A stretch of DNA of 64,000 nucleotides from RH-AL1 sp965249685. Its GTDB lineage: Bacteria > Pseudomonadota > Alphaproteobacteria > Rhizobiales > Beijerinckiaceae. Both the position numbers and the translations under genes were made by a program. The notes under the pieces were generated by a model. That model did no database searches. It saw only the letters and a program-made list of their open reading frames with translations, and was not told where the DNA came from. The stretch lies in the NCBI GenBank assembly GCA_965249685.1, contig CBDFMN010000003.1:434001-498000 (forward strand), in the 5' to 3' direction. Each line of letters begins with the position of its first letter. The stretch's first letter is position 1. Positions 1 to 9,133 of this stretch are shown piece after piece.

Positions 1-1863
1 GAGCGTCTTCGGCTCGGCGACGAACGCGGCGATGGCTGCCCCGATGGTCTTGATGCCCACGCCATTTCCCAGGGCTTCCGGCAGCGTCACGGTGAAGAGT
101 TCGGTCAGCGCGCCGCGTTCGTCCGCGACGCTCTTGCCGTCCTGCTCTGCCTTGAAGGCAAGTCCTTTCTCGAAGAGTCCCTCGTTGAGGACGCGGAGGT
201 CGAAGCGTTTCAGCAGCATCGCGAAAGCGGACGCCTTGGCGACGGAAGGGTTGGCCGACAGGATGTTCTGGCTGACGTTCGCGAAGTCGAACGCGAAGGT
301 CACCGAGCCCATGCCGACCCCGCTGATCAGCAGTTTCTGCACGGCCAGGGTCTGGAGCTTGCGGTCGTAGGCCGTCGTAGCGCCGCCGGAGAGATCGACC
401 TGCCGGTAGCCCATCGCCCGGAGCTCCCGGTTGCCAGGTCCGTCGCTATCGGGGACGTCGAAGGTCACGTGTTCGACGCTGATGGCGCCGCTGGTCGGGA
501 ACCGGCCCGCTTCGCGCTCGCCGCTCGACCCGACATGGGCGACCTTGAACTTGACCTTCGACAAGGAGCCGTCTTCCGAGGACGACCCCGCGTCGACGAC
601 GATGGCGGTGATGTCCGCCTTGCCGATGGACGGATAGGCATCGGTGCTGAGCGCTGCGGGATCGCCGTCGCGTGCGCCCGCGGGAGGGAGGGCGATATCC
701 GCGAGGTCGAAGGCGCCGAGGCTGAAGCGAGCGCTCGGACCCTCGAAGACGAAGTCGCGGACCTTGACCGCGCCGAGTCGGCGATCGCGATAATCGTTCA
801 TCGCAAGGCCGGCGATCGCCAGTTTGCCGGGCCCTTCGGGATCGGCGTTGGAGAGGCTCAGATGGTCCATGCTGAGCCCAGCCAGTTCGATCGAGCCGGC
901 AAGGTCTTCGACGAAGGCCTTCGCGCGCTCGTTACGCGCCACCTTGTCGGTGACGGGATCGCCGGTCATCGGCTCGCCGAGCTTCGCTACGTCGGTTTTG
1001 AACGGGCGCGCCTTGAATCCCGTCTCCACGATGCTGCCGACGGCCACGGCGGTGTTCTTGTCCGGGTTGGTGACGGACAGGTCGTTGATCGTCACGCTGT
1101 CGGCCAAGGTCTTCAGCGGCTCGGCATCGTCCGTCCGCACGGTGTCGGCGATGCGCTCCAGCAGAGCGAGGTCGATACCCTTCGCCTGGATGGCGCCCGT
1201 CTTGATGCTGGTGCTCTGCGGACCCGTCGTGGAAGCGGTGCTGGCGGCGATGCTCGCCGCGCCAATCCTACCGTCGCCGACCTTGGAGAGCACCACCTGG
1301 GGCAGGCTTGCGCGCGCCTCCATGCCGGCTCCTTTACGGACGCTCGTCACATCGGACAGGGTGACCGTATCGGCCTTGAACTTCTGCAGCCGCGTCGCAA
1401 GCCCGTCCGGCGTCTTCCGGTCGAGCAGAGCCGCGAGGTCGGCGTTGCCGAGCGAGGTACCCGTCAGGTCGATTTTTTTGATCGTGTAGGTCGTTGGCCC
1501 CTGCACGATCGTGACGTCGGACGCTGACGCTGTCCCGGCCGGCGCGGGGGCGCCTGGCGCCTGCGCGAAGGCCGATGCGATGATCGCCAGGTGCGGACCT
1601 GTCGGCAAAAGCGGACCTGCCACGGGCAGGTCGACGCTGCGCGCCCGCACCTGCAGCGCGCCCGACTTCAACGAGACGTCTCGCAGGGTCACGCGCCCGG
1701 AGGTTCGGTCGACCCGCACGGCACCGACCCGCCAGCCCGGCCGATCGGCGAGCAGTCTCGCGACCTCGCCGCTCGCCGCCCAATCCGCGTAGCCATTTGT
1801 CAGGACACCCGCGCCAGCCAAGGCCAAGGCGACGGCGGCGATCGTCAGGGTCTTGCGTGGCAT
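1..1863 (-). CDS. Partial large exported protein of unknown function, possibly AsmA-like
   Basis: The frame is open from an ATG at 1863 to the window edge, so 621 codons are visible and the C-terminus is missing. Residues 1-25 (MPRKTLTIAAVALALAGAGV) look like a signal peptide or membrane anchor. The rest alternates short hydrophobic strands with polar turns, with recurring segments such as RVTLRDVSL, VTLSDVTSV, VTINDLSV and MDHLSLSN. This recalls the beta-rich bodies of AsmA/DUF748-type envelope proteins, but I do not recognise a named family. It is convergent with nothing visible and lies downstream of erpA on the same strand, separated by 148 bp with no obvious terminator. Confidence 0.7.
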   Translation of the reverse strand, partial: MPRKTLTIAAVALALAGAGVLTNGYADWAASGEVARLLADRPGWRVGAVRVDRTSGRVTLRDVSLKSGALQVRARSVDLPVAGPLLPTGPHLAIIASAFAQAPGAPAPAGTASASDVTIVQGPTTYTIKKIDLTGTSLGNADLAALLDRKTPDGLATRLQKFKADTVTLSDVTSVRKGAGMEARASLPQVVLSKVGDGRIGAASIAASTASTTGPQSTSIKTGAIQAKGIDLALLERIADTVRTDDAEPLKTLADSVTINDLSVTNPDKNTAVAVGSIVETGFKARPFKTDVAKLGEPMTGDPVTDKVARNERAKAFVEDLAGSIELAGLSMDHLSLSNADPEGPGKLAIAGLAMNDYRDRRLGAVKVRDFVFEGPSARFSLGAFDLADIALPPAGARDGDPAALSTDAYPSIGKADITAIVVDAGSSSEDGSLSKVKFKVAHVGSSGEREAGRFPTSGAISVEHVTFDVPDSDGPGNRELRAMGYRQVDLSGGATTAYDRKLQTLAVQKLLISGVGMGSVTFAFDFANVSQNILSANPSVAKASAFAMLLKRFDLRVLNEGLFEKGLAFKAEQDGKSVADERGALTELFTVTLPEALGNGVGIKTIGAAIAAFVAEPKTL

Positions 1864-2011
1864 CGGTGGGTCCCAAGCGCCGGAGGGAAGCGTCCGCGGC
1901 AATGAATGCTTGTCCCTGCAAACGGCGAAGAGGCGCAAGGCTTAATTTGCGGGAAGCCGCGGTCCGGCCTCCCGTCTCCGCGTATTCCAGGAGGCTTGGT
2001 CGCGTCCGGTG

Positions 2012-2371
2012 TCAGATGGCGAAGCTGGTCCCGCAGCCGCAGGAGGCCGTCGCCTGGGGGTTCTTGATCTTGAACGCCTGGCCCATCAGGTCGTCGACGA
2101 AGTCGATGCTCGAGCCGCGAAGGTACTCGAGGGACATCTGGTCGATCAGCACGATGGCGCCGTCGCGCTGCAGCACCAGGTCGTCAGGTTCGCGCCCGGC
2201 AGCGATGTCGTAGGTGTACTGGAAGCCGGAACAGCCGCCGCCGTCGACACCGACGCGCAGCGCCGACCCGGGCGCCTCGTCGCTTAGGATCTGCGCCACC
2301 CGCCGCGCCGCGGAGGCGGTGAGCGCGACCGGGTCCGTGGCGACGTCTGGTCCGACAAAGGTCTCGCTCAT
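2012..2371 (-). CDS. erpA: Iron-sulfur cluster insertion protein, HesB/IscA/ErpA family
   Basis: This 119-residue A-type carrier receives Fe-S clusters and passes them to apo-enzymes in the cytoplasm. The three family cysteines are present: C47 in GGGCSGFQY, and C111 and C113 in SCGCGTSF near the C-terminus. The start at 2371 gives the usual family length; an upstream in-frame ATG would only add a low-complexity arginine-rich extension. It is divergent from dgt across 131 bp, an arrangement I associate with Rhizobiales. ErpA versus IscA/SufA cannot be decided from sequence alone, so the symbol is provisional. Confidence 0.9.
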   Translation of the reverse strand: MSETFVGPDVATDPVALTASAARRVAQILSDEAPGSALRVGVDGGGCSGFQYTYDIAAGREPDDLVLQRDGAIVLIDQMSLEYLRGSSIDFVDDLMGQAFKIKNPQATASCGCGTSFAI

Positions 2372-2502
2372 GGAAGGTGCCTCGTGCGCCGGGTGGGCTC
2401 TTACGGAGCCGACCGCCGTGCGTTTGCGGAAGGGGCGGGCTTGTGTTGGCCCATATGAGGGAAGATACGTGCGCGCAACCCGATCCGCAATATCGAGGGC
2501 CG

Positions 2503-3732
2503 ATGCCGGCGTCGCCGCGATCCTATGCTCCCTACGCCGCACTGCCCGAACGCAGCGCCGGGCGGCTGCTGTCCGAGCCGACCTCGCCGACGCGCTCCGA
2601 CTTCCAGCGCGACCGCGACCGGATCATCCATTCCACCGCGTTCCGCCGGCTGGCGCACAAGACGCAGGTCTTCGTCCCGCACGAGGGCGACCATTACCGC
2701 ACGCGACTGACCCACTCGATCGAGGTCGGGCAGCTCGCCCGCGCGCTGTCGCGTTCGCTCGGCCTCGACGAGGACTTGGCCGAGGCCGTCGCACTCGCTC
2801 ACGACCTCGGCCATACGCCGTTCGGCCACACGGGCGAGGATGTCCTCGACGCGTTGATGGCGGCGCACGGCGGCTTCGACCACAACGCGCAGACGCTGCG
2901 GGTCGTCACCAAACTCGAGCGCCGCTATGCCGCCTTCGACGGCCTCAACCTCACGTTCGAGACGATCGAAGGATTGGCCAAGCACAACGGGCCGCTGCGG
3001 CACGAGGACGGGACGCCCGCCGCGGCATACCGTGCGCGGGGGATCCCCGGCATCTTTCTGGAGGAGGATGCCGCGCGGCCGCTCGGCCTCGACCGCTACG
3101 CTTCGGCGGAAGCGCAGACGGCGGCGCTCGCCGATGATATCGCCTACAACGCCCACGACCTCGACGACGGCCTGCGCGCAGGCCTGTTCACCCTGGAGGC
3201 GTGCCGCGCCGTCCCGTTCCTGGCGGCGCTCGTCGACGAAATCGCGCGGCGCTACCCTGGCCTGGAGGACAGTCGGCGCATCCACGAGTTGACGCGTCGC
3301 CTCATCACCCGCTTCGTGGAGGATGTGACAGCCGAAAGCCGCCGCCGCCTCGAAGGCATCGGCAGCCTGGAGGCGGTGCGGGACCAGCCGCGCGCCGTCG
3401 TCGGCTTCTCGCCGGCGCTGGCGATCGCGGAGGCCGAGGTCAAGGCCTTCCTCTTCGACCATATGTACCGCCAGCGCGAAATGATGCGGATCCGCGAGGA
3501 CGCCGCCTCCGTTGTGCGCGACCTGTTCGGTCTCTTCCGTGCCAAGCCGCATGCGATGATGGGAGACTGGTTCGCGGCCTCGGCCAAGGCGGCGGACGCT
3601 CCCGACGCCGATACGCGTCGCGCTCGGGTGGTGTGCGACTACATCGCCGGCATGACGGACCGTTTCGCGCTCGCCGAGCACCGCCGCCATTTTGACGCTA
3701 CGCCGGAATTACGCTACGGCGCACGGCCATAG
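2503..3732 (+). CDS. dgt: Deoxyguanosinetriphosphate triphosphohydrolase-like HD-domain protein
   Basis: This predicted dNTP triphosphohydrolase cleaves dNTPs to deoxynucleoside and triphosphate, and so affects nucleotide pools. The 409-residue protein carries the HD metal site: H71 in RLTHSIEVGQLAR, H100-D101 in AHDLGHTPFGH, and a later Asp in ADDIAYNAHD. The N-terminal signature SDFQRDRDRIIHSTAFRRL is typical. The ATG at 2503 follows a GAGGG ribosome site; an earlier ATG at 2455 is possible but its extra 16 residues look unlike the family. It is followed 73 bp later by argS, the usual alphaproteobacterial dgt-argS pair. Confidence 0.92.
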   Translation: MPASPRSYAPYAALPERSAGRLLSEPTSPTRSDFQRDRDRIIHSTAFRRLAHKTQVFVPHEGDHYRTRLTHSIEVGQLARALSRSLGLDEDLAEAVALAHDLGHTPFGHTGEDVLDALMAAHGGFDHNAQTLRVVTKLERRYAAFDGLNLTFETIEGLAKHNGPLRHEDGTPAAAYRARGIPGIFLEEDAARPLGLDRYASAEAQTAALADDIAYNAHDLDDGLRAGLFTLEACRAVPFLAALVDEIARRYPGLEDSRRIHELTRRLITRFVEDVTAESRRRLEGIGSLEAVRDQPRAVVGFSPALAIAEAEVKAFLFDHMYRQREMMRIREDAASVVRDLFGLFRAKPHAMMGDWFAASAKAADAPDADTRRARVVCDYIAGMTDRFALAEHRRHFDATPELRYGARP

Positions 3733-3805
3733 GGCGGCTAGCCCGCCCGCAGGAACGCCCGCCGATCGGACGGGCGCTCCCGCCCTCGCACGAACGGCCG
3801 CATCG

Positions 3806-5581
3806 ATGAACATCTTCGCCGTCTTCCACGATCGTGTGGCCGCGGTCCTCGCCCGTTTCGTCGCGGACGGACGCCTGCCCCCAGACCTCGACCTCGGCCG
3901 CTTCGTGGTCGAGCCGCCGCGCGAGGCGACGCATGGCGATCTCGCCATCAATGCGGCCATGGTCTTCGCCAAGGAGGCGAAACAGGCGTTCGGCGGCCCG
4001 CGCCCGCTCGCCGAGGCCCTGGCTGGGGCGCTCGCCACCGGCGAGGACGTGGCCTCCGCCGTCGTCGCGGGACCGGGTTTCATCAATGTCACCCTGAAGC
4101 CGGGGGTCTATGCCACCGTGTTGCGCGCGGCGCTCGCCGAGGGCGAAGCCTTCGGCCGCGTTGCGGTCGATTCCGCGCGCGCGCCCGTGAACGTCGAGTA
4201 TGTGTCTGCCAATCCAACCGGTCCCATGCACGTGGGCCACGGTCGCGGGGCGGTGTTCGGCGACGCCTTGGCCAACCTGCTGGCCTTCGCCGGCCGCGCG
4301 GTCACGCGGGAATATTACATCAACGACGCCGGGGCGCAGGTCGACGTGCTCGCGCGCTCCGCCTTCCTGCGCTACCGCGAGGCTTTGGGCGACCCCGTCG
4401 GTGCCGTCCCGGAGGGCCTCTACCCCGGCGATTACCTGATCCCGGTCGGACGAATGCTGGCGGAGCGCTTCGGCGGCTCGCTGCGCGGCGAGCCGGAAGA
4501 CGTCTGGTTACCGCGGCTTCGGCCGCTCGTCATCGACGCCATGATGGACATGATCCGCGACGACCTCGTCGCGCTCGCCATCACGCACGAGGTCTTCTTC
4601 TCCGAGCGTTCGCTCTTGCATGGGGACGGAGGCGATGCGGTCGCCTCTGCCATCGCGGTCTTGAAGGCCAAAGGCCTTGTCTACGAAGGGCACCTGCCGC
4701 CACCCAAGGGCCAGGCGAGCGAGGACTGGGAAGACCGCGAGCAGGTGCTGTTCCGATCGAGCGCGTTCGGCGACGACGTCGATCGCCCGCTGTTGAAGTC
4801 GGACGGGTCCTACACCTATTTCGCCTCCGACATCGCCTACCACAAGACCAAGGTCGACCGCGGCTTCCGCGACCTCATCGACGTGTGGGGCGCCGACCAC
4901 GGCGGCTACGTCAAGCGGATGCAGGCTGCGGTGGAGGCGCTCTCCGGCGGCGCGGCCTCGCTCGACGTCAAGCTGTGCCAGCTCGTCAAGCTGATGCGCG
5001 ACGGTCAGCCGGTGAAGATGTCCAAGCGCTCGGGCGACTTCGTCACCTTGCGCGAGGTGGTGGACGAGGTGGGCCTGGACGCGGTGCGCTTCATGATGCT
5101 GTTTCGCAAGAACGACGCGCCGCTGGAGTTCGACCTTGCCAAGGTGCGGGAGCAATCGAAGGACAACCCCGTCTTCTACGTCCAGTACGCGCATGCCCGC
5201 ACGAAATCCGCGGCGCGACAGGGTCTGGCCGCATTTCCCGACCTCGACCTGCGGGACGTGGCCCTTGCCGACGCCGACTTTACTCTTCTCGCCGACGAGG
5301 GCGAGCAGCGCCTCGTCAAGCAGGTCGCGCAATTCCCCCGCGCCATCGAGGCGGCGGCGCAGGCGCACGAGCCGCACAGGCTCGCCTTCTACGTCCACGA
5401 CCTCGCCTCCGCCTTCCATTCCCATTGGACGCGGGGCAAGGACCAGCCGCATCTACGCTTTGTTAATGAAGAAAGCAGAGAACTGACTATGGCGCGGCTG
5501 GCGATGGTCTCGGCCATCGGTGGCGTCATCCGGACCGGTCTCGGCATTCTCGGCGTCTCGGCCCCGGTGGAAATGCGCTAG
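3806..5581 (+). CDS. argS: Arginyl-tRNA synthetase
   Basis: This class I aminoacyl-tRNA synthetase charges tRNA-Arg with arginine. The 591-residue length is normal. The HIGH motif appears as HVGH at residues 142-145 (GPMHVGHGRGAVFGD). A canonical KMSK loop appears at residues 404-407, which many ArgS proteins lack. The N-terminal Add-1 domain occupies roughly residues 1-100 and the anticodon-binding DALR domain the last 120. The chosen ATG begins MNIFAVFHDRV; an upstream in-frame start would add a non-homologous arginine- and proline-rich stretch overlapping dgt. It leads the SPOR-nagZ-scpAB segment. Confidence 0.96.
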   Translation: MNIFAVFHDRVAAVLARFVADGRLPPDLDLGRFVVEPPREATHGDLAINAAMVFAKEAKQAFGGPRPLAEALAGALATGEDVASAVVAGPGFINVTLKPGVYATVLRAALAEGEAFGRVAVDSARAPVNVEYVSANPTGPMHVGHGRGAVFGDALANLLAFAGRAVTREYYINDAGAQVDVLARSAFLRYREALGDPVGAVPEGLYPGDYLIPVGRMLAERFGGSLRGEPEDVWLPRLRPLVIDAMMDMIRDDLVALAITHEVFFSERSLLHGDGGDAVASAIAVLKAKGLVYEGHLPPPKGQASEDWEDREQVLFRSSAFGDDVDRPLLKSDGSYTYFASDIAYHKTKVDRGFRDLIDVWGADHGGYVKRMQAAVEALSGGAASLDVKLCQLVKLMRDGQPVKMSKRSGDFVTLREVVDEVGLDAVRFMMLFRKNDAPLEFDLAKVREQSKDNPVFYVQYAHARTKSAARQGLAAFPDLDLRDVALADADFTLLADEGEQRLVKQVAQFPRAIEAAAQAHEPHRLAFYVHDLASAFHSHWTRGKDQPHLRFVNEESRELTMARLAMVSAIGGVIRTGLGILGVSAPVEMR

Positions 5582-5630
5582 CGGGTTTTCGGCAGGCAAA
5601 AGCCAAGCTTTGAAGAGTCGCGGGACCGAC

Positions 5631-5645
5631 GTATACTTGAAGTAC
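5631..5645. promoter_or_regulatory. Short palindrome TACTT-G-AAGTA between argS and the SPOR gene
   Basis: An 11-base odd palindrome (TACTT, central G, AAGTA) sits in the 197-bp gap between argS and the SPOR-domain gene. This gap is the largest in the first plus-strand run, so a promoter for the downstream genes could lie here. No clear -35/-10 pair was recognised, and the palindrome is short enough to be chance. Confidence 0.2.
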
Positions 5646-5778
5646 TGCCAAAGCAGTCGCGCAGCGTGCGACGGATTTGTGCCTCGACTTGGCCGCTTTG
5701 ATTTCCGATCATGGCCCAGCCGAGGAGGTTGCGTGTTGAGCACGGTCGCCTGCCGACCGGAGCACGAGGTTTTAGAGT

Positions 5779-7242
5779 ATGAGCGAGCCCGTGATGAAAC
5801 AGCGACCGTCCGTCGATTTCGATGAGTTCGAACGTTCCATCCGCGACAGCACGAGAGCGCCGCGCGCGCCGGTCCGCGGACACGAGGACGACCCCCTCGC
5901 CGAACTCGCGCGCCTCGTCGGGACGCATCACGATCCCTACGGCGACGTGTTCGCCCAGGAGTCCGTGCCGGCGCCACGTCAGCCGGAGCCGGGCTATCCG
6001 CAGGCTCCAGTTCGCCCGTCGCTGGATTTCGCCGCGATCGAGGCGGGGCTGCGAGGCACCATTCCCGCCCATCAACCGGCCTCCGCACAGGGCGGCTACG
6101 CGCCCGCGGCCGTCTACGCCCAGCAGACCGCCTACCGCGGCCAGGCGCCCGATCCTCGCGTGGCCGAGGAGGCCGGCTGGTACGACGCGCCGCCCGCGCC
6201 GGCCCCAGCCGCACGCTCGCGCCGCCCGGTCTATGCCATGGCGGCGGTGATCGCGGTCGGCGTCGTCGGCATCGGCGTCGCCTTCGCCTACAAAGGCTCG
6301 AACAGTGGCCCGCGCGAGATCGCGTTGATCAAGGCCGCACCGGGCCCGACGAAGATCCAGCCGCCCGCCGACGACGCCGGGACCTTGGCCATGCAGGACG
6401 CGTCCATCCTCAACAAGGAGCAGCAGGCCGCTCCGACGAAGTTGGTGTCGCGCGAGGAGCAGCCGGTCGATCTCGCCCAGACCGTGCAGAACGCGCCGCG
6501 TGACGCGGGTCCCGGCATCACGCCGCTCTACAATTTCGGCAGCGCTGCCGATGCCGCCAGCGTCCCGGTTCCCGCGCCGCCCCGCCTCACCGATCGCGGT
6601 GGTGCCTCGAGCGTAGCGGGGGACATAGAGCCGATCCGGGTCAAGACGCGTTCGTACCGTCCGGACGGTACGCCCATTCCCAACGACCGGCCGCCGGCCG
6701 CCGCCGTCGCCTCGCCGCCATCCGCGCCGAAGCCCGACAAGGGCGCGGTCGTCGCCAAGGCGTCGACGCCGAAGGCCGCGACACCGAAGTCGACCACGCG
6801 GGTCGCAGCCGTGCCGAAGCCGATCGTCACGGCCGACCGCGGCGAGGACGCGCCGGCGGATATCGACGCTGCCGTCGACGGCGGCGCGCGCAAGGCGCCG
6901 AAGCCCACCAAGACCGCCGCACCCAAGCCGGTGCAGACCGCGACGGCGGTGGTGGGGGACGGCGCGGCGCAGTCTGGCTCCACGGCTGCCGCGGCCGGTG
7001 GCGGCTTCGCGGTGCAGGTGGCGGCACCGGGCTCGGAAGCCGAAGCGAAGCAGACTTCGAGCCGTCTGTCACAGAAGTTCGCCGGCGAATTGGGCGGCCG
7101 CCGCCTGTCCTTCCATAGGGCGGAGAGCAACGGCAAGGCCGTCTACCGCGTCCGGGTGAGCAGCCTCAGCCGCGAGGAGGCGACCGGCCTTTGCGATAAG
7201 CTGAAGTCGAGCGGCGGCACCTGCTTCGTCGCCAAGAACTGA
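5779..7242 (+). CDS. SPOR-domain membrane protein
   Basis: This is a single-pass envelope protein with a peptidoglycan-binding SPOR domain, the type that localises to septal glycan. A cytoplasmic, proline/glutamine-rich N-terminus (residues 1-150) precedes one membrane segment at about 152-171. A long alanine/proline/lysine-rich periplasmic linker follows. The SPOR domain covers about residues 405-485, starting GGGFAVQVAAPGSEAEAKQ and ending near CDKLKSSGGTCFV. The gene sits between argS and nagZ, the standard alphaproteobacterial position. It ends 10 bp before nagZ, so the two are probably co-transcribed. Confidence 0.9.
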   Translation: MSEPVMKQRPSVDFDEFERSIRDSTRAPRAPVRGHEDDPLAELARLVGTHHDPYGDVFAQESVPAPRQPEPGYPQAPVRPSLDFAAIEAGLRGTIPAHQPASAQGGYAPAAVYAQQTAYRGQAPDPRVAEEAGWYDAPPAPAPAARSRRPVYAMAAVIAVGVVGIGVAFAYKGSNSGPREIALIKAAPGPTKIQPPADDAGTLAMQDASILNKEQQAAPTKLVSREEQPVDLAQTVQNAPRDAGPGITPLYNFGSAADAASVPVPAPPRLTDRGGASSVAGDIEPIRVKTRSYRPDGTPIPNDRPPAAAVASPPSAPKPDKGAVVAKASTPKAATPKSTTRVAAVPKPIVTADRGEDAPADIDAAVDGGARKAPKPTKTAAPKPVQTATAVVGDGAAQSGSTAAAAGGGFAVQVAAPGSEAEAKQTSSRLSQKFAGELGGRRLSFHRAESNGKAVYRVRVSSLSREEATGLCDKLKSSGGTCFVAKN

Positions 7243-7252
7243 CACGCGAGCC

Positions 7253-8263
7253 GTGGTCCGGGCTTTCGTCTGCGGCTGTCGCGGCCTCGCGCTGGCGTCC
7301 GACGAGCGCGCCTTCCTGCGGGATGCCGCCCCGCTCGGCGTCATCCTCTTCCGCCGCAACATCGGCTCACCCGACCAGGTGCGGGCGCTGACGGCTGAGA
7401 TCCGCGCAGCGCTCGGGCGTGACGACGCGCTCGTGCTCGTCGATCAGGAGGGCGGGCGCGTGCAGCGGCTCGCTCTGCCACATTGGCGGCGCTACCCCGC
7501 GGCCGCGCGCTTCGCCGCAGCCTTCCCGGACCTCGCCGCGCGGGCCGACGCGGTCGCCGCCGCCGCGCGGCTGATGGCCGAAGACCTCCACCACCTCGGC
7601 ATCAACGTTGATTGCCTGCCGGTGCTCGACGTGCCTGTAGAGGGGAGCCACGACGTGATCGGCGACCGCGCGTACGACCGCGACCCCCTCGCCGTGGCGC
7701 GCCTTGGCCGGGCGGCGGCGAACGGCCTTATGGCCGGTGGCGTCCTGCCCGTGATGAAGCACGTGCCCGGCCACGGCCGCGCGGGGGCGGACAGTCACCT
7801 TGCCTTGCCAACGGTGGACGCCCCTCTCGCCGCCCTCGAGGCAAGCGACTTTCTGCCGTTCCGCCACAACGCCGACCTACCCGCGGCCATGACCGCGCAC
7901 GTCGTCTACACCGCGCTCGATCCCGACCGTCCCGCGACGATCTCCGCGGCCGTGATCGAGGGTGTGGTGCGCGGCGTCATCGGCTTCGATGGACTGCTGT
8001 TCAGCGACGACCTGTCAATGAAGGCGCTTCCCGGCACGTTTTCCGAGAAGGCTGCGGCCTTGTTCGCCGCCGGTGTCGATGTGGCTCTGCACTGCAACGG
8101 AGAGATGGCGGAGGCGGTGGAGGTCGCCGCCGCTAGCCCGCCCCTCCAGGGCCGCGCAGCCGAGCGCCTGACGCGGGCGCTTGCCGCCGTGAGAACCCGC
8201 AGCGCCTTCGATCCTGTGGACGCCGCCGCCCGGATCGAACGCGTGCTTGCGACCTCGGCCTGA
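7253..8263 (+). CDS. nagZ: Beta-N-acetylhexosaminidase (GH3)
   Basis: This cytoplasmic glycoside hydrolase removes GlcNAc from imported muropeptides in peptidoglycan recycling. The GH3 NagZ signature is present as KHVPGHGRAGADSH at residues 169-182, with Val instead of the common Phe in KHFPGHG; the nucleophile Asp lies in LLFSDDLSM. At 336 residues it has normal length. The start is GTG at 7253, ten bases after the SPOR gene stop, with the family N-terminus FVCGCRGLALASDE. It lies directly upstream of scpAB, as in other Rhizobiales. Confidence 0.94.
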   Translation: MVRAFVCGCRGLALASDERAFLRDAAPLGVILFRRNIGSPDQVRALTAEIRAALGRDDALVLVDQEGGRVQRLALPHWRRYPAAARFAAAFPDLAARADAVAAAARLMAEDLHHLGINVDCLPVLDVPVEGSHDVIGDRAYDRDPLAVARLGRAAANGLMAGGVLPVMKHVPGHGRAGADSHLALPTVDAPLAALEASDFLPFRHNADLPAAMTAHVVYTALDPDRPATISAAVIEGVVRGVIGFDGLLFSDDLSMKALPGTFSEKAAALFAAGVDVALHCNGEMAEAVEVAAASPPLQGRAAERLTRALAAVRTRSAFDPVDAAARIERVLATSA

Positions 8264-8311
8264 TCGCGTAAAGCTCGCGGTCAGTTTTCCCGGAGGCAGC
8301 AGGGGCTCGCG

Positions 8312-9133
8312 ATGGCGACGGGGCCGATCTTTGACGACAGCGTGGAGGAAGTCGACGCCGCCGAGCGCTTCGTCGTCGACGTCGACGGGTTCGAGGGACC
8401 GCTCGACCTGCTTTTGGAGCTCGCCCGCCGCCAGAAGGTCGACCTCCAGCGCGTTTCTATCCTCGACCTCGCCAACCAGTATCTTGCGTTCGTCGAGCAG
8501 GCGCGTTGCGTCCGGCTGGAGCTTGCCGCCGACTACCTCGTGATGGCCGCCTGGCTCGCCTACCTCAAGTCGCGCCTGCTGCTGCCGCGCCAGGCCAAGG
8601 ACGAGGAGCCGCAGGCCGGTGACCTCGCGGCAGCCCTCGCCGCCAGGCTCCAGCGCCTGGAGGTGATCCGCCTCGCAGCCCAGGCACTCGAAGCCCGGCC
8701 GCAGCTCGGCCGCGGCTTCGTTCTGCGCGGTCATGGGGACGAGTCGATCCTCCACGTCGGTCCGCCAGTCTGGAAGGCGACGCTCTACGACCTCATGGCG
8801 GCCTATGCCAAGCAGCGGCAGAAGCAGGCGTTGGCCCGCGTGACGCTGAGGAAACGGGTAGTATGGTCGCTCGTGGATGCGCGCGAGGCGATGCAGCGGC
8901 TCGCCGGGCAGGCTGTGGATTGGATGGCGCTGGACGAATACATCGTCGCCTATTGCATGACGCCCGAGATGCGGCGGACGGTGCGGGCCTCGGCCTTCTG
9001 CGCGACGATGGAGATGGTCCGCGAAGGTCACCTGTCGGTGCGGCAGGACAAGGCTTTCGCACCCCTTTGGATCAAGGGCCGCGACGCGGGTTACCGGCAG
9101 GCCGGTCGCCGCGGAGCCGCAGGGGAGGGCTGA
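8312..9133 (+). CDS. scpA: Segregation and condensation protein A
   Basis: ScpA is the kleisin of the SMC-ScpAB complex, which organises and separates sister chromosomes. The 273-residue product contains the N-terminal signature FEGPLDLLLELARRQKVDL and the conserved segment LAADYLVMAAWLAYLKSRLL. A predicted winged-helix C-terminus ends near residue 260. GGAGGCAG lies upstream of the ATG but rather far away (about 20 bases), so initiation strength is unclear. Its stop codon overlaps the scpB start by one base, indicating translational coupling. Confidence 0.93.
   Translation: MATGPIFDDSVEEVDAAERFVVDVDGFEGPLDLLLELARRQKVDLQRVSILDLANQYLAFVEQARCVRLELAADYLVMAAWLAYLKSRLLLPRQAKDEEPQAGDLAAALAARLQRLEVIRLAAQALEARPQLGRGFVLRGHGDESILHVGPPVWKATLYDLMAAYAKQRQKQALARVTLRKRVVWSLVDAREAMQRLAGQAVDWMALDEYIVAYCMTPEMRRTVRASAFCATMEMVREGHLSVRQDKAFAPLWIKGRDAGYRQAGRRGAAGEG

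Noticed and set aside
5582..5778. A tRNA or small RNA gene in the argS-SPOR gap
   Set aside because: No cloverleaf, CCA end or terminator-bound hairpin could be found by inspection.
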